This document shows, piece by piece, positions 16,873-25,562 of a DNA stretch of 64,000 bases. Each line of letters starts with the position of its first letter. Position 1 is the first letter of the stretch. Below the pieces are notes generated by a model, which worked only from the letters and a program-made list of their open reading frames with translations, was not told the DNA's origin and did no database searches. Source of the DNA: Aequorivita lipolytica. GTDB taxonomy: Bacteria > Bacteroidota > Bacteroidia > Flavobacteriales > Flavobacteriaceae. The position numbers and the translations under genes are program-made. The stretch is from the NCBI RefSeq assembly GCF_007997135.1, contig NZ_VORU01000011.1:57101-121100 (forward strand), read 5' to 3'.

Positions 16873-17646
16873 CTATCTCAAACTTTCACCACCATCAACT
16901 TTCAGAATCGTTCCGTTTATCCAGTTGGCTTCATTTTTACAGAGTAAATAAACTACATCTGCAACATCTTCGGGATTTGTTAATCTATTAAAAGGATTTC
17001 GAAGTTTTGCCATTTCAACTAATTTTTCACTATCCGGAATTGCTGAAAAGGAGGGTGTTTCCGTAGTTCCAGCTTGTATGCAGTTAGTTGTAATTTTCAG
17101 AGGAGCTAGTTCTACGGCCATATTTCGCATCAATGCTTCCAAGACAGACTTTGCCGCAGATACGGCTCCATAACCCGGCCAAACTCTTGAATTTCCTTCA
17201 CTAGTAAAAGCGATGCTGCGCGCTTTATTTGAAAAAATATCGTTTTTTACCAAAGCTTGAACCCACTCGTACCAGCTAATTGCCATCGCGTGAATGGTTA
17301 TTTCTAAATCCTGTTTTGATAATTTTTCGCTCGTTGCAGCATTCATACTTTTTAAACTGCCTTTGGCTATGCTGTGAAGTAAGAGTTTTACACTGTTCTT
17401 TGAAAATTGTTCGATTACGTCATTTCTAACTTCTTCACTTAAAGCGTCCTTATTAAATGTTTTTACTGCTACACCAAAAGATTTCATCTTTATCACTTCC
17501 CCCTCAAAAGCTTCCAATTTACTTTTCCGGTCACGGTGAACGATGCATATATTCATTCCTTCGGAAGCTAATTTTTTTGCACTTGCAAGGCCCAAGCCGC
17601 TACTTCCACCAAGTATAATTGCCCACTGATTTTTGAATTCGCTCAT
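16873..17646 (-). CDS. FabI/FabL-type enoyl-ACP reductase (SDR)
   Basis: 257 residues, short-chain dehydrogenase fold with the nucleotide loop GGSSGLGLAS (13-22). The active-site spacing is Tyr159-x6-Lys166 (YGAVSAAK), the pattern of FabI/FabL enoyl reductases, rather than the Tyr-x3-Lys of ordinary SDRs. HSIA at 91-94 also recalls FabI. The C-terminal NWINGTILKVDGG is standard. It should reduce enoyl-ACP in the chain built for the type III PKS. It starts 2 bp after the PKS stop. An alternative is an unusual 3-ketoacyl reductase; the Y-x6-K spacing argues against that. Confidence 0.8.
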   Translation of the reverse strand: MSEFKNQWAIILGGSSGLGLASAKKLASEGMNICIVHRDRKSKLEAFEGEVIKMKSFGVAVKTFNKDALSEEVRNDVIEQFSKNSVKLLLHSIAKGSLKSMNAATSEKLSKQDLEITIHAMAISWYEWVQALVKNDIFSNKARSIAFTSEGNSRVWPGYGAVSAAKSVLEALMRNMAVELAPLKITTNCIQAGTTETPSFSAIPDSEKLVEMAKLRNPFNRLTNPEDVADVVYLLCKNEANWINGTILKVDGGESLR

Positions 17647-17648
17647 AA

Positions 17649-18701
17649 TTAAAACTTCAATAATACGCGCTGCGCGGAAAAGCCCGGTCCAAAACTGAGC
17701 ATCAATCCCAGATCGCCCTTTGCGGGTTTTTGGTCCATAAATCTTTCCAAAACATACAGCACGGTTGCGCTGCTCATATTACCGTACAATTTAAGCACTT
17801 CTTTGGTATCATCAATGTTTTTTCCCAAACTGCCAAATAAATCCTCAACCGTTTCTACAATTTTGCGTCCGCCGGGATGAAAAATAAGATGATCGATATC
17901 TTCAATTTTTAAGTTGCTTTTCTGTAGAAATGGATGGATTATTGCCGGGAAATGCTCTGTAATTTTTTCGGGTACTGATTTGTCAAGTATCATTTGAAGT
18001 CCCGTATTTACTAATTTAAACCCCATCATATTAGTAGCATCATAAAAATGATACATCTCTTCAGCAAGAATTTCTGGCCCCATATCTTCTTCGTTTGAGG
18101 ACATTAAAACACAAGCGGCACCGTCACCAAAAATAGCAGCGCTTACAATATTTACCATTGAAAAATCCTCTAGTTGAAAAGTAGCCGTGGGAGCTTCCAG
18201 CGCAATTACTGCCGCCCGTTTTCCCGGATTTGCCTTTAAAAAATTGTTTGCGTAAATAATGCCCGAGATTCCTGCAGCACAGCCCATTTCAGTAACTGGC
18301 AAACGAACTATGTCCTGCTTCATTTGCAATTCGTTAATTAAATAGGCATCTACAGATGGAATCATAATGCCCGTGCAGCTAACCGTGATAATAAAATCTA
18401 TTTCGGTAGGTTTCCAGTCCACTTTATTCAGTGCTTTTTCAAGACATTGCTTTCCGAGTTTTTTGATTTCACGAATGTAAATATCATTGCGTTCCTGAAA
18501 ATTGGTATTTGTAAAAACCTCAATGGGATCCATAATAGAATAGCGTTTATCCACACCCGCGCCTTCAAAAATTTTGATCACTTTTCTCTGAAATCGGCTT
18601 TCTTGGCCGTGCATCCATTGTTTTACAAACGGAATTACTTCTTCTGTATTCCGGCTGTGTTTTGGTAATTGTTTTGCTACTGTGGTTATTTTAACGCTCA
18701 T
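17649..18701 (-). CDS. Type III polyketide synthase (chalcone/stilbene synthase superfamily)
   Basis: 350 residues from the ATG at 18701, which overlaps the methyltransferase stop (ATGA); the upstream in-frame codon at 18722 is less likely. The full type III PKS triad is present: Cys141 in MGCAAG, His275 in FHPGGRKI, and Asn308 in YGNMSSATV, plus the C-terminal GPGFSAQ. These enzymes extend acyl-CoA or acyl-ACP starters with malonyl-CoA and cyclise to resorcinols, pyrones or phloroglucinols. The gene order FAD enzyme-methyltransferase-PKS resembles the set of activities in the Streptomyces srs phenolic-lipid operon. The product cannot be predicted exactly. Confidence 0.92.
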   Translation of the reverse strand: MSVKITTVAKQLPKHSRNTEEVIPFVKQWMHGQESRFQRKVIKIFEGAGVDKRYSIMDPIEVFTNTNFQERNDIYIREIKKLGKQCLEKALNKVDWKPTEIDFIITVSCTGIMIPSVDAYLINELQMKQDIVRLPVTEMGCAAGISGIIYANNFLKANPGKRAAVIALEAPTATFQLEDFSMVNIVSAAIFGDGAACVLMSSNEEDMGPEILAEEMYHFYDATNMMGFKLVNTGLQMILDKSVPEKITEHFPAIIHPFLQKSNLKIEDIDHLIFHPGGRKIVETVEDLFGSLGKNIDDTKEVLKLYGNMSSATVLYVLERFMDQKPAKGDLGLMLSFGPGFSAQRVLLKF

Positions 18702-19417
18702 ATGTCTTTTTTGAGTATCCATTGGTAACGGTAAGCCCAGCGCCAGCGGATTACGCTCATTTGATTTGGTATTTTTTTTGAAATATGCTCCAGTTCACTT
18801 TTTTTAAAACCTCTGGCGATGGAAACAAGTCCGTCGTGCCTTGCGGTTTTAGTTTTCAAAAGTAGTTGGCTGGCCATCTTAAATAAATTAAATGCCTGTT
18901 TGCTTCTTTGTAAATCGTTTACAATTAAGCCAATACGTGTTTTTTGAATTAAAATTTTTAAAAGAGTTTCAATCTTTTCATTGTTGAAATGATGTAAAAC
19001 TAGCGTACACAGTGCAATATCGCAATTAGGAATTAGATTTTCGTCTAAAAAAATATCAACTTTTTGGAATTTAATATTTGGATAATTACTACTCTTTTCT
19101 TCTGCAAACTTTAGAATATTCCCATTGAAATCCAATCCAATCAATTCAAAATTATAATTCTTTCGTTTTCCAAAATCTGCACATTTCCGCAGTAACTCGC
19201 CATCGCCGCAGCCAATATCCAGAATGATAATTTTTTCAGTTTTGGAATGATCTTGCATCAATTTTTCAATTCCGTCAATAGTTATGGCATTTCCTCCCAA
19301 CCATTTGTTCACAATTTTTAAATCACGCAAAAGATCTTTCATTTCAGCCCCTTGGAAATTCAGATCATCCATTATTTCTGGCTGTTTCGATCTATGTTTG
19401 TTGCTGAAGGTAATCAT
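18698..19417 (-). CDS. Class I SAM-dependent methyltransferase of the PKS operon
   Basis: 239 residues. Motif I ILDIGCGDGE (65-74) and LIGLDFNGNIL, followed by LCTLVLHHF, identify a UbiE/SmtA-type class I methyltransferase. It overlaps the FAD gene upstream and the PKS gene downstream by 4 bp each (ATGA), implying tight translational coupling. It probably methylates the polyketide ring or a hydroxyl formed by the FAD enzyme. It differs from the ICMT-type membrane methyltransferases of some type III PKS operons. Confidence 0.87.
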   Translation of the reverse strand: MITFSNKHRSKQPEIMDDLNFQGAEMKDLLRDLKIVNKWLGGNAITIDGIEKLMQDHSKTEKIIILDIGCGDGELLRKCADFGKRKNYNFELIGLDFNGNILKFAEEKSSNYPNIKFQKVDIFLDENLIPNCDIALCTLVLHHFNNEKIETLLKILIQKTRIGLIVNDLQRSKQAFNLFKMASQLLLKTKTARHDGLVSIARGFKKSELEHISKKIPNQMSVIRWRWAYRYQWILKKDI

Positions 19418-20541
19418 AAGGTTGAGCTTCCATGGGTTCTTTTAATAATATGCGGCACAAGCGATGGGATCATTCTCATTGTCGCAAATCCTACTTTTGA
19501 TGCGCCGGGGTGCATTAAAATCTTTTGAATGAATCTTCCTGTTTTCAATCTGCCTTCAAATTCATTTAGCCAATGTTTGGTATAATTTTTTTCTAAGGTA
19601 GCGCGAATAAAATTATCTCTCTGGAAAGATTCAAGAAACAATTCAGAAAAGATTTGGGCACTTTTTATGGCCATAGCCATGCCGTTGCCGCACAATGGGT
19701 GGATGAGCCCGGCACTATCGCCAACCATAAAAATATGATTTTCTACAGGTTGTTTCTTATGAAATGATATCTGACTGATAGTCAAAGGTTTTTTAGAAAC
19801 AGCTTCTGCTTTACTGAAAAAATTATTTAAAAATGGATTTTGCGAAAGCACTTTTTCTTGAAAGGAATCGATATCCCCATACTTTTTGAAAGACTTGAAA
19901 GTCGCCAAATAGCAAGCATTTACTGTATTTTTTTCGGTTTTACTTAAGCCACAATAACCACCTTCAAAATTGTGCAATGCAACCGTATCTTCAGGAAAAT
20001 CATAATTATAATGGGCTTTCACAGCTAACCATGACGATTTTTCCTTCATAAACTTACGGTTCAGAAATGAATCGATATTTGATCGTTTTCCGAAAGCTCC
20101 CACAACAAATTCTGATAAGAAGGAATCTTTGGCTTGTGTTGTAACTGAGAACTGATTTTCTTGAAAAATTATTTTTTCAACGGTATCAAAAACTATGTGT
20201 ACTTTATTTTTGACTGCATTATAGATAAGTTGATCAAACGCATAACGACTAATCCCAAAACCGCCTAAGGGTAAATTGGCGTTTATTGGATTGCCTTTAA
20301 TGTCTGTGATTTTGAATTTCGAGATATTTTTTGCGCCTACTGAAAAGGGATCAATGTTTAAAGATTGTAAATACGGTAACACTTCGTTGCTCACATATTC
20401 TCCACAAACCTTGTGGTTGGGGTATTCGTTTTTTTCAATTAAACAGACTGAAACATCTTTTTTGGCAAGGTGAAGGGCAGTGGTAAGACCAGCGAGTCCG
20501 CCACCAACTATTATTATATCCCACTTGCGTTTATTGGTCAT
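19414..20541 (-). CDS. FAD-dependent oxidoreductase (geranylgeranyl-reductase / hydroxylase-like)
   Basis: 375 residues. N-terminal dinucleotide fold IIIVGGGLAGLTTALHLA (9-26) and a second FAD-binding GDSAGLIHPLCGNGMAMAI motif near 283. The HKVCGEYVS segment resembles the geranylgeranyl reductase/halogenase/p-hydroxybenzoate hydroxylase group. It is the first gene of the seven-gene operon and may hydroxylate the aromatic ring or reduce a chain. Starts at ATG 20541. The terminator of the OmpA-like gene lies immediately upstream, and the operon promoter should be in the short gap; no clear TAnnTTTG box was found there. Confidence 0.85.
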   Translation of the reverse strand: MTNKRKWDIIIVGGGLAGLTTALHLAKKDVSVCLIEKNEYPNHKVCGEYVSNEVLPYLQSLNIDPFSVGAKNISKFKITDIKGNPINANLPLGGFGISRYAFDQLIYNAVKNKVHIVFDTVEKIIFQENQFSVTTQAKDSFLSEFVVGAFGKRSNIDSFLNRKFMKEKSSWLAVKAHYNYDFPEDTVALHNFEGGYCGLSKTEKNTVNACYLATFKSFKKYGDIDSFQEKVLSQNPFLNNFFSKAEAVSKKPLTISQISFHKKQPVENHIFMVGDSAGLIHPLCGNGMAMAIKSAQIFSELFLESFQRDNFIRATLEKNYTKHWLNEFEGRLKTGRFIQKILMHPGASKVGFATMRMIPSLVPHIIKRTHGSSTL

Positions 20542-20556
20542 TTTTCACTTAAAGGT

Positions 20557-20590
20557 AAAAAAAATCCCGTCCAAAGATGGCACGGGATTT
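20557..20590 (-). terminator. Rho-independent terminator of the OmpA-like gene
   Basis: On the minus strand AAATCCCGT (20582-20590) pairs with ACGGGATTT (20562-20570), with an 11-nt loop, then runs into a T-tract (A tract at 20557-20564 on plus). It separates the ompA-like gene from the PKS operon. Confidence 0.85.
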
Positions 20591-20608
20591 ATAAAATTAG
20601 TTCAGCAA

Positions 20609-21316
20609 TTATTCGCCAGCTTCTCTTTGGGCGTCTTTTTTCATCTTCTCATTTGGAATGATGGCAAGATTTACGCGACGATTCTTAGCGCGACCTGCAG
20701 CAGTTGTATTGTCTGCTACTGGTGCGGTTTCACCATACCAATTAGTTGTAAACCTTCCAGAGCTTAGGCCTTTACTTTGCACAAAATAATCAGTAACTGA
20801 TTGCGCCCTATTTTTTGAAAGGGTCATGTTCATCTCATCCGCACCCACACTATCGGTGTGACCTACCACAAGAACGTTAGTATCTGGATACTCTTTTAAA
20901 ACATTTGCTAATTTATCAAGCATAGTTTGAGATGAAGGGTTAACATTGTATTTGGCAGTGTCAAAATAAACACCACTATTCTCATCAAACGTTACAACAA
21001 TACCATCATCTACACGCTCTACTTGAGCTCCAGGAATTTCCTGTTCAATCTTTTGGGCTTGTTTGTCCATTTTATTTCCGATAAGAACGCCGGCTCCACC
21101 ACCTACTACGCCTCCTATTACTGCACCTAGCTCACCATTTCCACCTTTGCCAATATTGTTTCCAAGTATAGCGCCCAGTACGGCTCCTCCAGTGGCACCA
21201 ATTACGGCGCCTTTTTGTTTATTGTTTGCATTTCTAGTGGCCTCACAGCTACCTAAACTTATAACCAGCGTGAATGCTAATGCAATTAGTGTGATTTGTT
21301 TAAAAAATTTATTCAT
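20609..21316 (-). CDS. OmpA-family outer-membrane lipoprotein (YiaD-like)
   Basis: 235 residues. Lipobox SLGSC with the lipidated Cys at about residue 24, a glycine-zipper region (36-82) that could insert in membrane, and a C-terminal OmpA peptidoglycan-binding domain (about 105-225). That domain has VVGHTDSVGADEMNMTLSKNRA and the Asp/Arg residues expected to bind diaminopimelate (NRRVNLAI). It anchors the outer membrane to peptidoglycan. The lipocalin-like gene stops 5 bp upstream, so they form an operon. Confidence 0.92.
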   Translation of the reverse strand: MNKFFKQITLIALAFTLVISLGSCEATRNANNKQKGAVIGATGGAVLGAILGNNIGKGGNGELGAVIGGVVGGGAGVLIGNKMDKQAQKIEQEIPGAQVERVDDGIVVTFDENSGVYFDTAKYNVNPSSQTMLDKLANVLKEYPDTNVLVVGHTDSVGADEMNMTLSKNRAQSVTDYFVQSKGLSSGRFTTNWYGETAPVADNTTAAGRAKNRRVNLAIIPNEKMKKDAQREAGE

Positions 21317-21321
21317 AATAT

Positions 21322-21801
21322 TTAGTCTTGAATTTTAGAAAAGTTCATGTTTATTTTGAAAGGTTTACCGTCCAAATTTACGGTTTGTTCCCAACGCATT
21401 GAGGATTCGTTAAGCTGCGCTAAACGCAACCTATAACCAGCGTTGGTGTCTGATTTACCTTTAGCATTCGTTGGTTTTAAAAGGAAATCATAAAGTCCTG
21501 AGGTAGGATCCAATTCTTGAATTGTAAAGATGAAATCCCGCTGACCTGTTGGACAGTTGGAATTATCTATCGTGTAGTTTCCGCTATTATTGTTAGGGAT
21601 GAATCTCCAATCGCTACCTTCCATGCACTCCACCGAAGTATCGTTGAATAATGTAACGTTGAACGTTCCGGAAGAGTCATAGGAAATATTGTCCAATGAC
21701 CAATATCCTTTAATAACTTTTCGGGATTCTTGAACGGTCTTTGGAGTTCCGCAAGCAAATGTGGTAGCTGCAATAACAGCCAAAATGAGGAATTTTTTCA
21801 T
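21322..21801 (-). CDS. Lipocalin-like lipoprotein
   Basis: 159 residues with a lipoprotein signal ending TTFAC (Cys17). After that comes a beta-barrel-like domain: GYWSLDNISYD near the N-terminus (the G-x-W lipocalin start), SDWRFIPNN and a C-terminal MRWEQTVNLDGKPFKINMNF. It is a typical flavobacterial 'lipocalin family' lipoprotein; ligand unknown. First gene of a two-gene operon with the OmpA-like protein. Confidence 0.82.
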   Translation of the reverse strand: MKKFLILAVIAATTFACGTPKTVQESRKVIKGYWSLDNISYDSSGTFNVTLFNDTSVECMEGSDWRFIPNNNSGNYTIDNSNCPTGQRDFIFTIQELDPTSGLYDFLLKPTNAKGKSDTNAGYRLRLAQLNESSMRWEQTVNLDGKPFKINMNFSKIQD

Positions 21802-21842
21802 AAAATTAATGTGTGTTAAAAAAATTAAGTGTTAGATAAATT

Positions 21843-22004
21843 TTATCTTTTGAATAATCTAGAAAGTAATGATAGTACAAGAAGCACTAAGAAAATCCAG
21901 AAAATAATCATTGCGATATCAGTTGCACCTTCAGCGATGCCCCCGAATCCAAAAATTGCTGCAATGATTGCAATTACTAAGAAAATAATAATCCAGCGTA
22001 TCAT
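21843..22004 (-). CDS. DUF1328 family micro-membrane protein (53 aa)
   Basis: 53 residues from ATG at 22004 to TAA at 21843. Two membrane helices: [21 protein letters not shown], then the conserved [11 protein letters not shown] turn and a second helix [15 protein letters not shown] ending in a basic tail. The FGFGGIA...A linker is the DUF1328 (YtjA-like) signature. The opposite strand carries an open frame here that is a shadow. A -7-like TACTTTGG lies 29 bp upstream of the start. Function unknown, associated with stress responses in other bacteria. Confidence 0.9.
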   Translation of the reverse strand: MIRWIIIFLVIAIIAAIFGFGGIAEGATDIAMIIFWIFLVLLVLSLLSRLFKR

Positions 22005-22032
22005 AATTTAAGTGTTAATGATTAGTATGAGA

Positions 22033-22040
22033 CCAAAGTA
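22033..22040 (-). promoter_or_regulatory. -7 element TACTTTGG upstream of the DUF1328 gene
   Basis: On the minus strand TACTTTGG fits TAnnTTTG in seven of eight positions and lies about 29 bp before the ATG at 22004. No clear TTG at the -33 position. Confidence 0.4.
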
Positions 22041-22100
22041 AACAACAATTTTAACATTTGGATTTTCTTTATCTAAAGTTTAACAACGAATGTTAAATTA

Positions 22101-24110
22101 TCAGTAAGACAGTAATTCTAATAGGATTTCTTTGAATTTATGCTTAGGAAGATAGGCAGATTCTAAATTTGCAGCAAAAGGAACGGGTGTTACCAAACTA
22201 GCAACCCGCTTTACAGGAGCGTCCAGATATTCAAAACAGTTTTCCATTATCAATGCTGAAATATCTGAGGCTATCCCGCCAAACATAGAGTCTTCTTGAA
22301 GGATAATCACTTTTCCTGTTTTCTCAACAGATTTGTATATAGCTTCTGTATCCAATGGTACCAAAGTTCGCAGATCAATTAAGTCTGCACTTATTTCAGA
22401 GTTCTGTTCTAAAGTTTCCAACGCCCAATGTACGCCTGCGCCGTAAGTTATTATGGTAACATCCTTCCCTTCTTTTGAAAGAGAAGCTTTTCCCAAAGGA
22501 AGGGTGTAATAATCAGTCGGCACATCTTGACGAATACTTCTATATAAAGCCTTATGTTCAAAAAACATTATTGGGTTTGGATCTTCAATACTTGTAGCAA
22601 GTAATCCTTTGGCATCATACGGAAATGCTGGGTAAACCACTTTTAATCCCGGCGTATGCGTAAACCAAGCTTCATTGGTCTGGCTATGAAAAGGTCCTGC
22701 TCCCACTCCTGCACCACAGGGCATCCGTACAACCACGTCTGCTTTTTCACTCCAGCGGTAATGGCTTTTTGCAAGATGATTAATGATTGGATTGAAGCCC
22801 GAAGTAACAAAATCTGCAAACTGCATTTCCACTACAGCCTTGAATCCATTAATAGAAAGTCCCATCGCTGCAGAGACTATTGCAGACTCACAAATAGGCG
22901 TATTTCGAACACGATCTTTACCAAATTGCTCCACAAATCCTTCGGTTATTTTAAATACCCCGCCGTATTCCGCAACATCCTGCCCCATTATCACAAGGTT
23001 GTCGTGACGCTCCATTGATTGTTTCAGGCCTTGAGAAATTGCATCGATTAATCGAATATTCTCTGTTTCTAAATTTTCTTTAACTTCTTGATATACAAAC
23101 TCTTTGTAAACATCATTTAATTCAATAGCTTCAGTAGATTCTATTTTTGGTTCGGAAAAAGCGATATCCAGATTCTCATCTATTTCATGCTTAAACTCAT
23201 CTTTAAACTCCTGTATTTTCTCTTCCGAAAGAATTCCTTCATTTAGCAAATAGCTTTCGTAATTTAATAATGGATCGCGCAGACCCCATTCGTCAATCAA
23301 ATCTGTTGGAACATATTTTGTACCGCTCGCCTCTTCGTGGCCGCGAATTCTGAAGGTTTTAAATTCCAAAAGTATTGGTCTCGGATTTTCCCGCACACTT
23401 TCTACCAGACTTTTCAGTTTTGTATAAACTTTCAAAATATCATTTCCTTCAATAATATGCGACTCCATGCCGTAGCCTTTGCCGCGGTCAGCAAGATTTT
23501 CACAGTTGTATTGCTCGTTTGTGGGCGTTGAAAGTCCGTATCCATTATTTTCAATACAAAAAAGAACTGGAAGTTGCCAAACAGAAGCAACGTTCAATGC
23601 TTCATGAATATCACCTTCGCTGGTCCCGCCTTCGCCTGTAAAAACCGCGCAGACTTTATTATTATTTTTTAATTTGTTTGCCAATGCAATTCCATCGGCA
23701 ACGCCAAATTGTGGCCCCAAATGAGAAATCATCCCAATAATATGGAATTCCTGCGTTCCAAAGTGAAAACTTCTATCACGACCTTTTGTAAAACCGTTTG
23801 CTTTTCCCTGCCATTGCGAAAACAATCTGTGAAGCGGAATATCTCGCATGGTGAAAACAGCTAGGTTTCTGTGCATCGGCAAAATGTACTCATCTTTGTC
23901 CAAAACCGCCGTAATACCTACGGAAATTGCTTCCTGCCCTATTCCGCTGAACCATTTTGAAACCTTTCCCTGACGCAGAAGAATGAGCATTTTTTCTTCT
24001 ATCATCCGTGGCTTCAGCATTCCAAGGTAAAGTTTCAGCAAGGTTTCATTGTCAAGATCCTTTCGGTTATAATCGAAGAAAATATATGGGGTTGTTTCTG
24101 GTTTCATCAT
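22101..24110 (-). CDS. 2-oxoacid dehydrogenase E1 component, fused alpha and beta subunits
   Basis: 669 residues (a second ATG is at 24107). The N-terminal half (about 1-320) is the E1 alpha domain with the thiamine-diphosphate motif GEGGTSEGDIHEALN...IENNG (159-190). The C-terminal half (about 340-669) is the transketolase-like E1 beta domain starting VRLIDAISQGLKQSMERH-like. In most bacteria these are two genes; the fusion is characteristic of Bacteroidota. It decarboxylates branched-chain 2-oxoacids (2-oxoisovalerate) or pyruvate as part of an E1-E2-E3 complex. Branched-chain starters made this way feed iso-fatty acids. E2 is not adjacent. A good promoter precedes it. Confidence 0.9.
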   Translation of the reverse strand: MMKPETTPYIFFDYNRKDLDNETLLKLYLGMLKPRMIEEKMLILLRQGKVSKWFSGIGQEAISVGITAVLDKDEYILPMHRNLAVFTMRDIPLHRLFSQWQGKANGFTKGRDRSFHFGTQEFHIIGMISHLGPQFGVADGIALANKLKNNNKVCAVFTGEGGTSEGDIHEALNVASVWQLPVLFCIENNGYGLSTPTNEQYNCENLADRGKGYGMESHIIEGNDILKVYTKLKSLVESVRENPRPILLEFKTFRIRGHEEASGTKYVPTDLIDEWGLRDPLLNYESYLLNEGILSEEKIQEFKDEFKHEIDENLDIAFSEPKIESTEAIELNDVYKEFVYQEVKENLETENIRLIDAISQGLKQSMERHDNLVIMGQDVAEYGGVFKITEGFVEQFGKDRVRNTPICESAIVSAAMGLSINGFKAVVEMQFADFVTSGFNPIINHLAKSHYRWSEKADVVVRMPCGAGVGAGPFHSQTNEAWFTHTPGLKVVYPAFPYDAKGLLATSIEDPNPIMFFEHKALYRSIRQDVPTDYYTLPLGKASLSKEGKDVTIITYGAGVHWALETLEQNSEISADLIDLRTLVPLDTEAIYKSVEKTGKVIILQEDSMFGGIASDISALIMENCFEYLDAPVKRVASLVTPVPFAANLESAYLPKHKFKEILLELLSY

Positions 24111-24125
24111 TAGTAATTAGAAGAT

Positions 24126-24154
24126 TCAAAAGTAGAAAAAAACCTATTGCCACA
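24126..24154 (-). promoter_or_regulatory. Promoter of the E1 gene (TTG-N18-TACTTTTG)
   Basis: On the minus strand TTG (24154-24152), 18-bp spacer and TACTTTTG (24133-24126) match the flavobacterial consensus well. The ATG at 24110 follows after 15 bp. One of the best promoter matches in the window. Confidence 0.7.
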
Positions 24155-24202
24155 AGGATTATTAAAGCAAATTTTAACGTGGAAAAAACTTTTACTATTT
24201 GG

Positions 24203-24210
24203 TATCTTTG
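24203..24210 (+). promoter_or_regulatory. -7 element TATCTTTG for the oxygenase gene
   Basis: Exact TAnnTTTG match 21 bp before the ATG at 24232. No good TTG was found 18-21 bp upstream. Divergent to the E1 promoter. Confidence 0.55.
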
Positions 24211-24231
24211 TAAGCTCAAAATTATTTTGCT

Positions 24232-25182
24232 ATGAAAAATATACCCAGTGTAGATTTGGCCGATTTCCTTTCCGAAGACCCAAAAAGGAAGCAAAAATTT
24301 GTAAATGAAATTGGTTCAGCTTATGAGGATATAGGCTTTGTTTCACTTAAAAACCACTTCCTCAGTGATGATTTGGTGGATGAGCTTTATAAAGAAGTGA
24401 AAAGCTTTTTTGCGCTTCCGGTTGAGGTAAAGGAAAAATATGAAATTGAAGGTCTTGGCGGACAACGCGGTTATATTTCCTTCGGAAAAGAGCACGCCAA
24501 AGGCAAGAAGGAAGGCGATTTGAAAGAGTTTTGGCACTTTGGACAAGAAGCTGTTGCAGATGCTAATCTTTCGGAAGAATATCCGAAAAACGTTCAAGTT
24601 AAAGAATTGCTCGATTTTAACCACACCGGGATGGAAGCATACCGAATGCTTGAAAAAACTGGAATTTACGTGCTTCGGGCTTTATCATTATATATAGGTC
24701 TGGATGAATTTTATTTTGACCATTGGGCAACGAATGGCAACAGCATTCTTCGCCCAATCCACTATCCACCTATTACTGAAGAGCCCAAAGGCGCGGTGCG
24801 TGCGGGAGCTCACGGTGATATAAATTTAATCACTTTGTTAATGGGTGCCTCTGCTGGCGGTCTTCAAGTTTTGCGAAAAGATGGCGAATGGATTGACGCA
24901 ATTCCAAACGAGGACGAATTGGTTATAAATGTGGGTGATATGCTTGAACGCCACACAAATGATAAATTGCGATCAACTATTCACCGTGTCGTAAATCCGC
25001 CCCGCGAAGAATGGAGCAGTCCAAGATATTCAATCCCTTTCTTTATGCACCCGCGGAGCGATATGAAATTGAATTGTTTGGAGGAATGTATTGACGAGCA
25101 AAATCCAAAAGCTTACGAAGATATTACCGCCGGAGACTTTCTACACCAACGCTTGGTGGAGATTGGATTGATAAAAAAATAA
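24232..25182 (+). CDS. Isopenicillin-N-synthase family 2OG-Fe(II) oxygenase
   Basis: 316 residues. N-terminal DIOX_N domain (about 5-110) then the jelly-roll catalytic domain. The iron facial triad is His194-x-Asp196 (AHGDINLITLL) and His251 (STIHRVV); the 2-oxoacid-binding Arg265 is in RYSIPFF. All key residues are present, so it should be an active non-haem iron dioxygenase. No biosynthetic cluster surrounds it and the substrate is unknown; related bacterial members are widespread and annotated only as 'isopenicillin N synthase family'. Confidence 0.9.
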   Translation: MKNIPSVDLADFLSEDPKRKQKFVNEIGSAYEDIGFVSLKNHFLSDDLVDELYKEVKSFFALPVEVKEKYEIEGLGGQRGYISFGKEHAKGKKEGDLKEFWHFGQEAVADANLSEEYPKNVQVKELLDFNHTGMEAYRMLEKTGIYVLRALSLYIGLDEFYFDHWATNGNSILRPIHYPPITEEPKGAVRAGAHGDINLITLLMGASAGGLQVLRKDGEWIDAIPNEDELVINVGDMLERHTNDKLRSTIHRVVNPPREEWSSPRYSIPFFMHPRSDMKLNCLEECIDEQNPKAYEDITAGDFLHQRLVEIGLIKK

Positions 25183-25228
25183 GCACTTGTCACAGGCAGT
25201 TCGTAGATGAACCTGAAAACTAAAAACA

Positions 25229-25558
25229 TTGAAATCTTTAGAAGACCAATTAAAAAACCTTTTCCCCGATCACGAACCAAAAGATGTTCCCGAAACAAAG
25301 GAAGATACTGCGCTTTGGATGCAGGATGACCCATTGATTTGCAAATATGAAAAACGGAAGGGCAAACCAATTACAATTATTGAAGGCTACAATGGGGCAG
25401 ATAGTGATTTCAAGATTCTTGCAAAGGAATTGAAACAATTATTGAGCGTTGGCGGAAGTTTTAAAAACGAACAAATAATCATTCAGGGAGATTACCGCGA
25501 TAAGATTATGCAGTTTTTAAAGAACAAAGGATTTAAGGTGAAACGTGTTGGGGGGTGA
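25229..25558 (+). CDS. eIF1/SUI1-type translation factor homologue (YciH-like)
   Basis: 109 residues from TTG 25229; no ATG in frame. The SUI1 core is evident: KRKGKPITIIEGYNG (42-56), LAKELKQLLSVGGSFKNEQIIIQGDYRDKI (64-93) and a terminal KGFKVKRVGG. These proteins influence start-codon selection in archaea and eukaryotes; in bacteria the role is less clear. It is 46 bp after the oxygenase stop and may be read through. Confidence 0.9.
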   Translation: MKSLEDQLKNLFPDHEPKDVPETKEDTALWMQDDPLICKYEKRKGKPITIIEGYNGADSDFKILAKELKQLLSVGGSFKNEQIIIQGDYRDKIMQFLKNKGFKVKRVGG

Positions 25559-25562
25559 AAAT

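Noticed and set aside
21829..22011. Plus-strand 60-aa ORF
   Set aside because: The opposite strand encodes the clearly conserved DUF1328 protein.
24232..25182. Beta-lactam biosynthetic enzyme
   Set aside because: It has the IPNS-family fold and iron triad but no ACV synthetase or other pathway gene is present.
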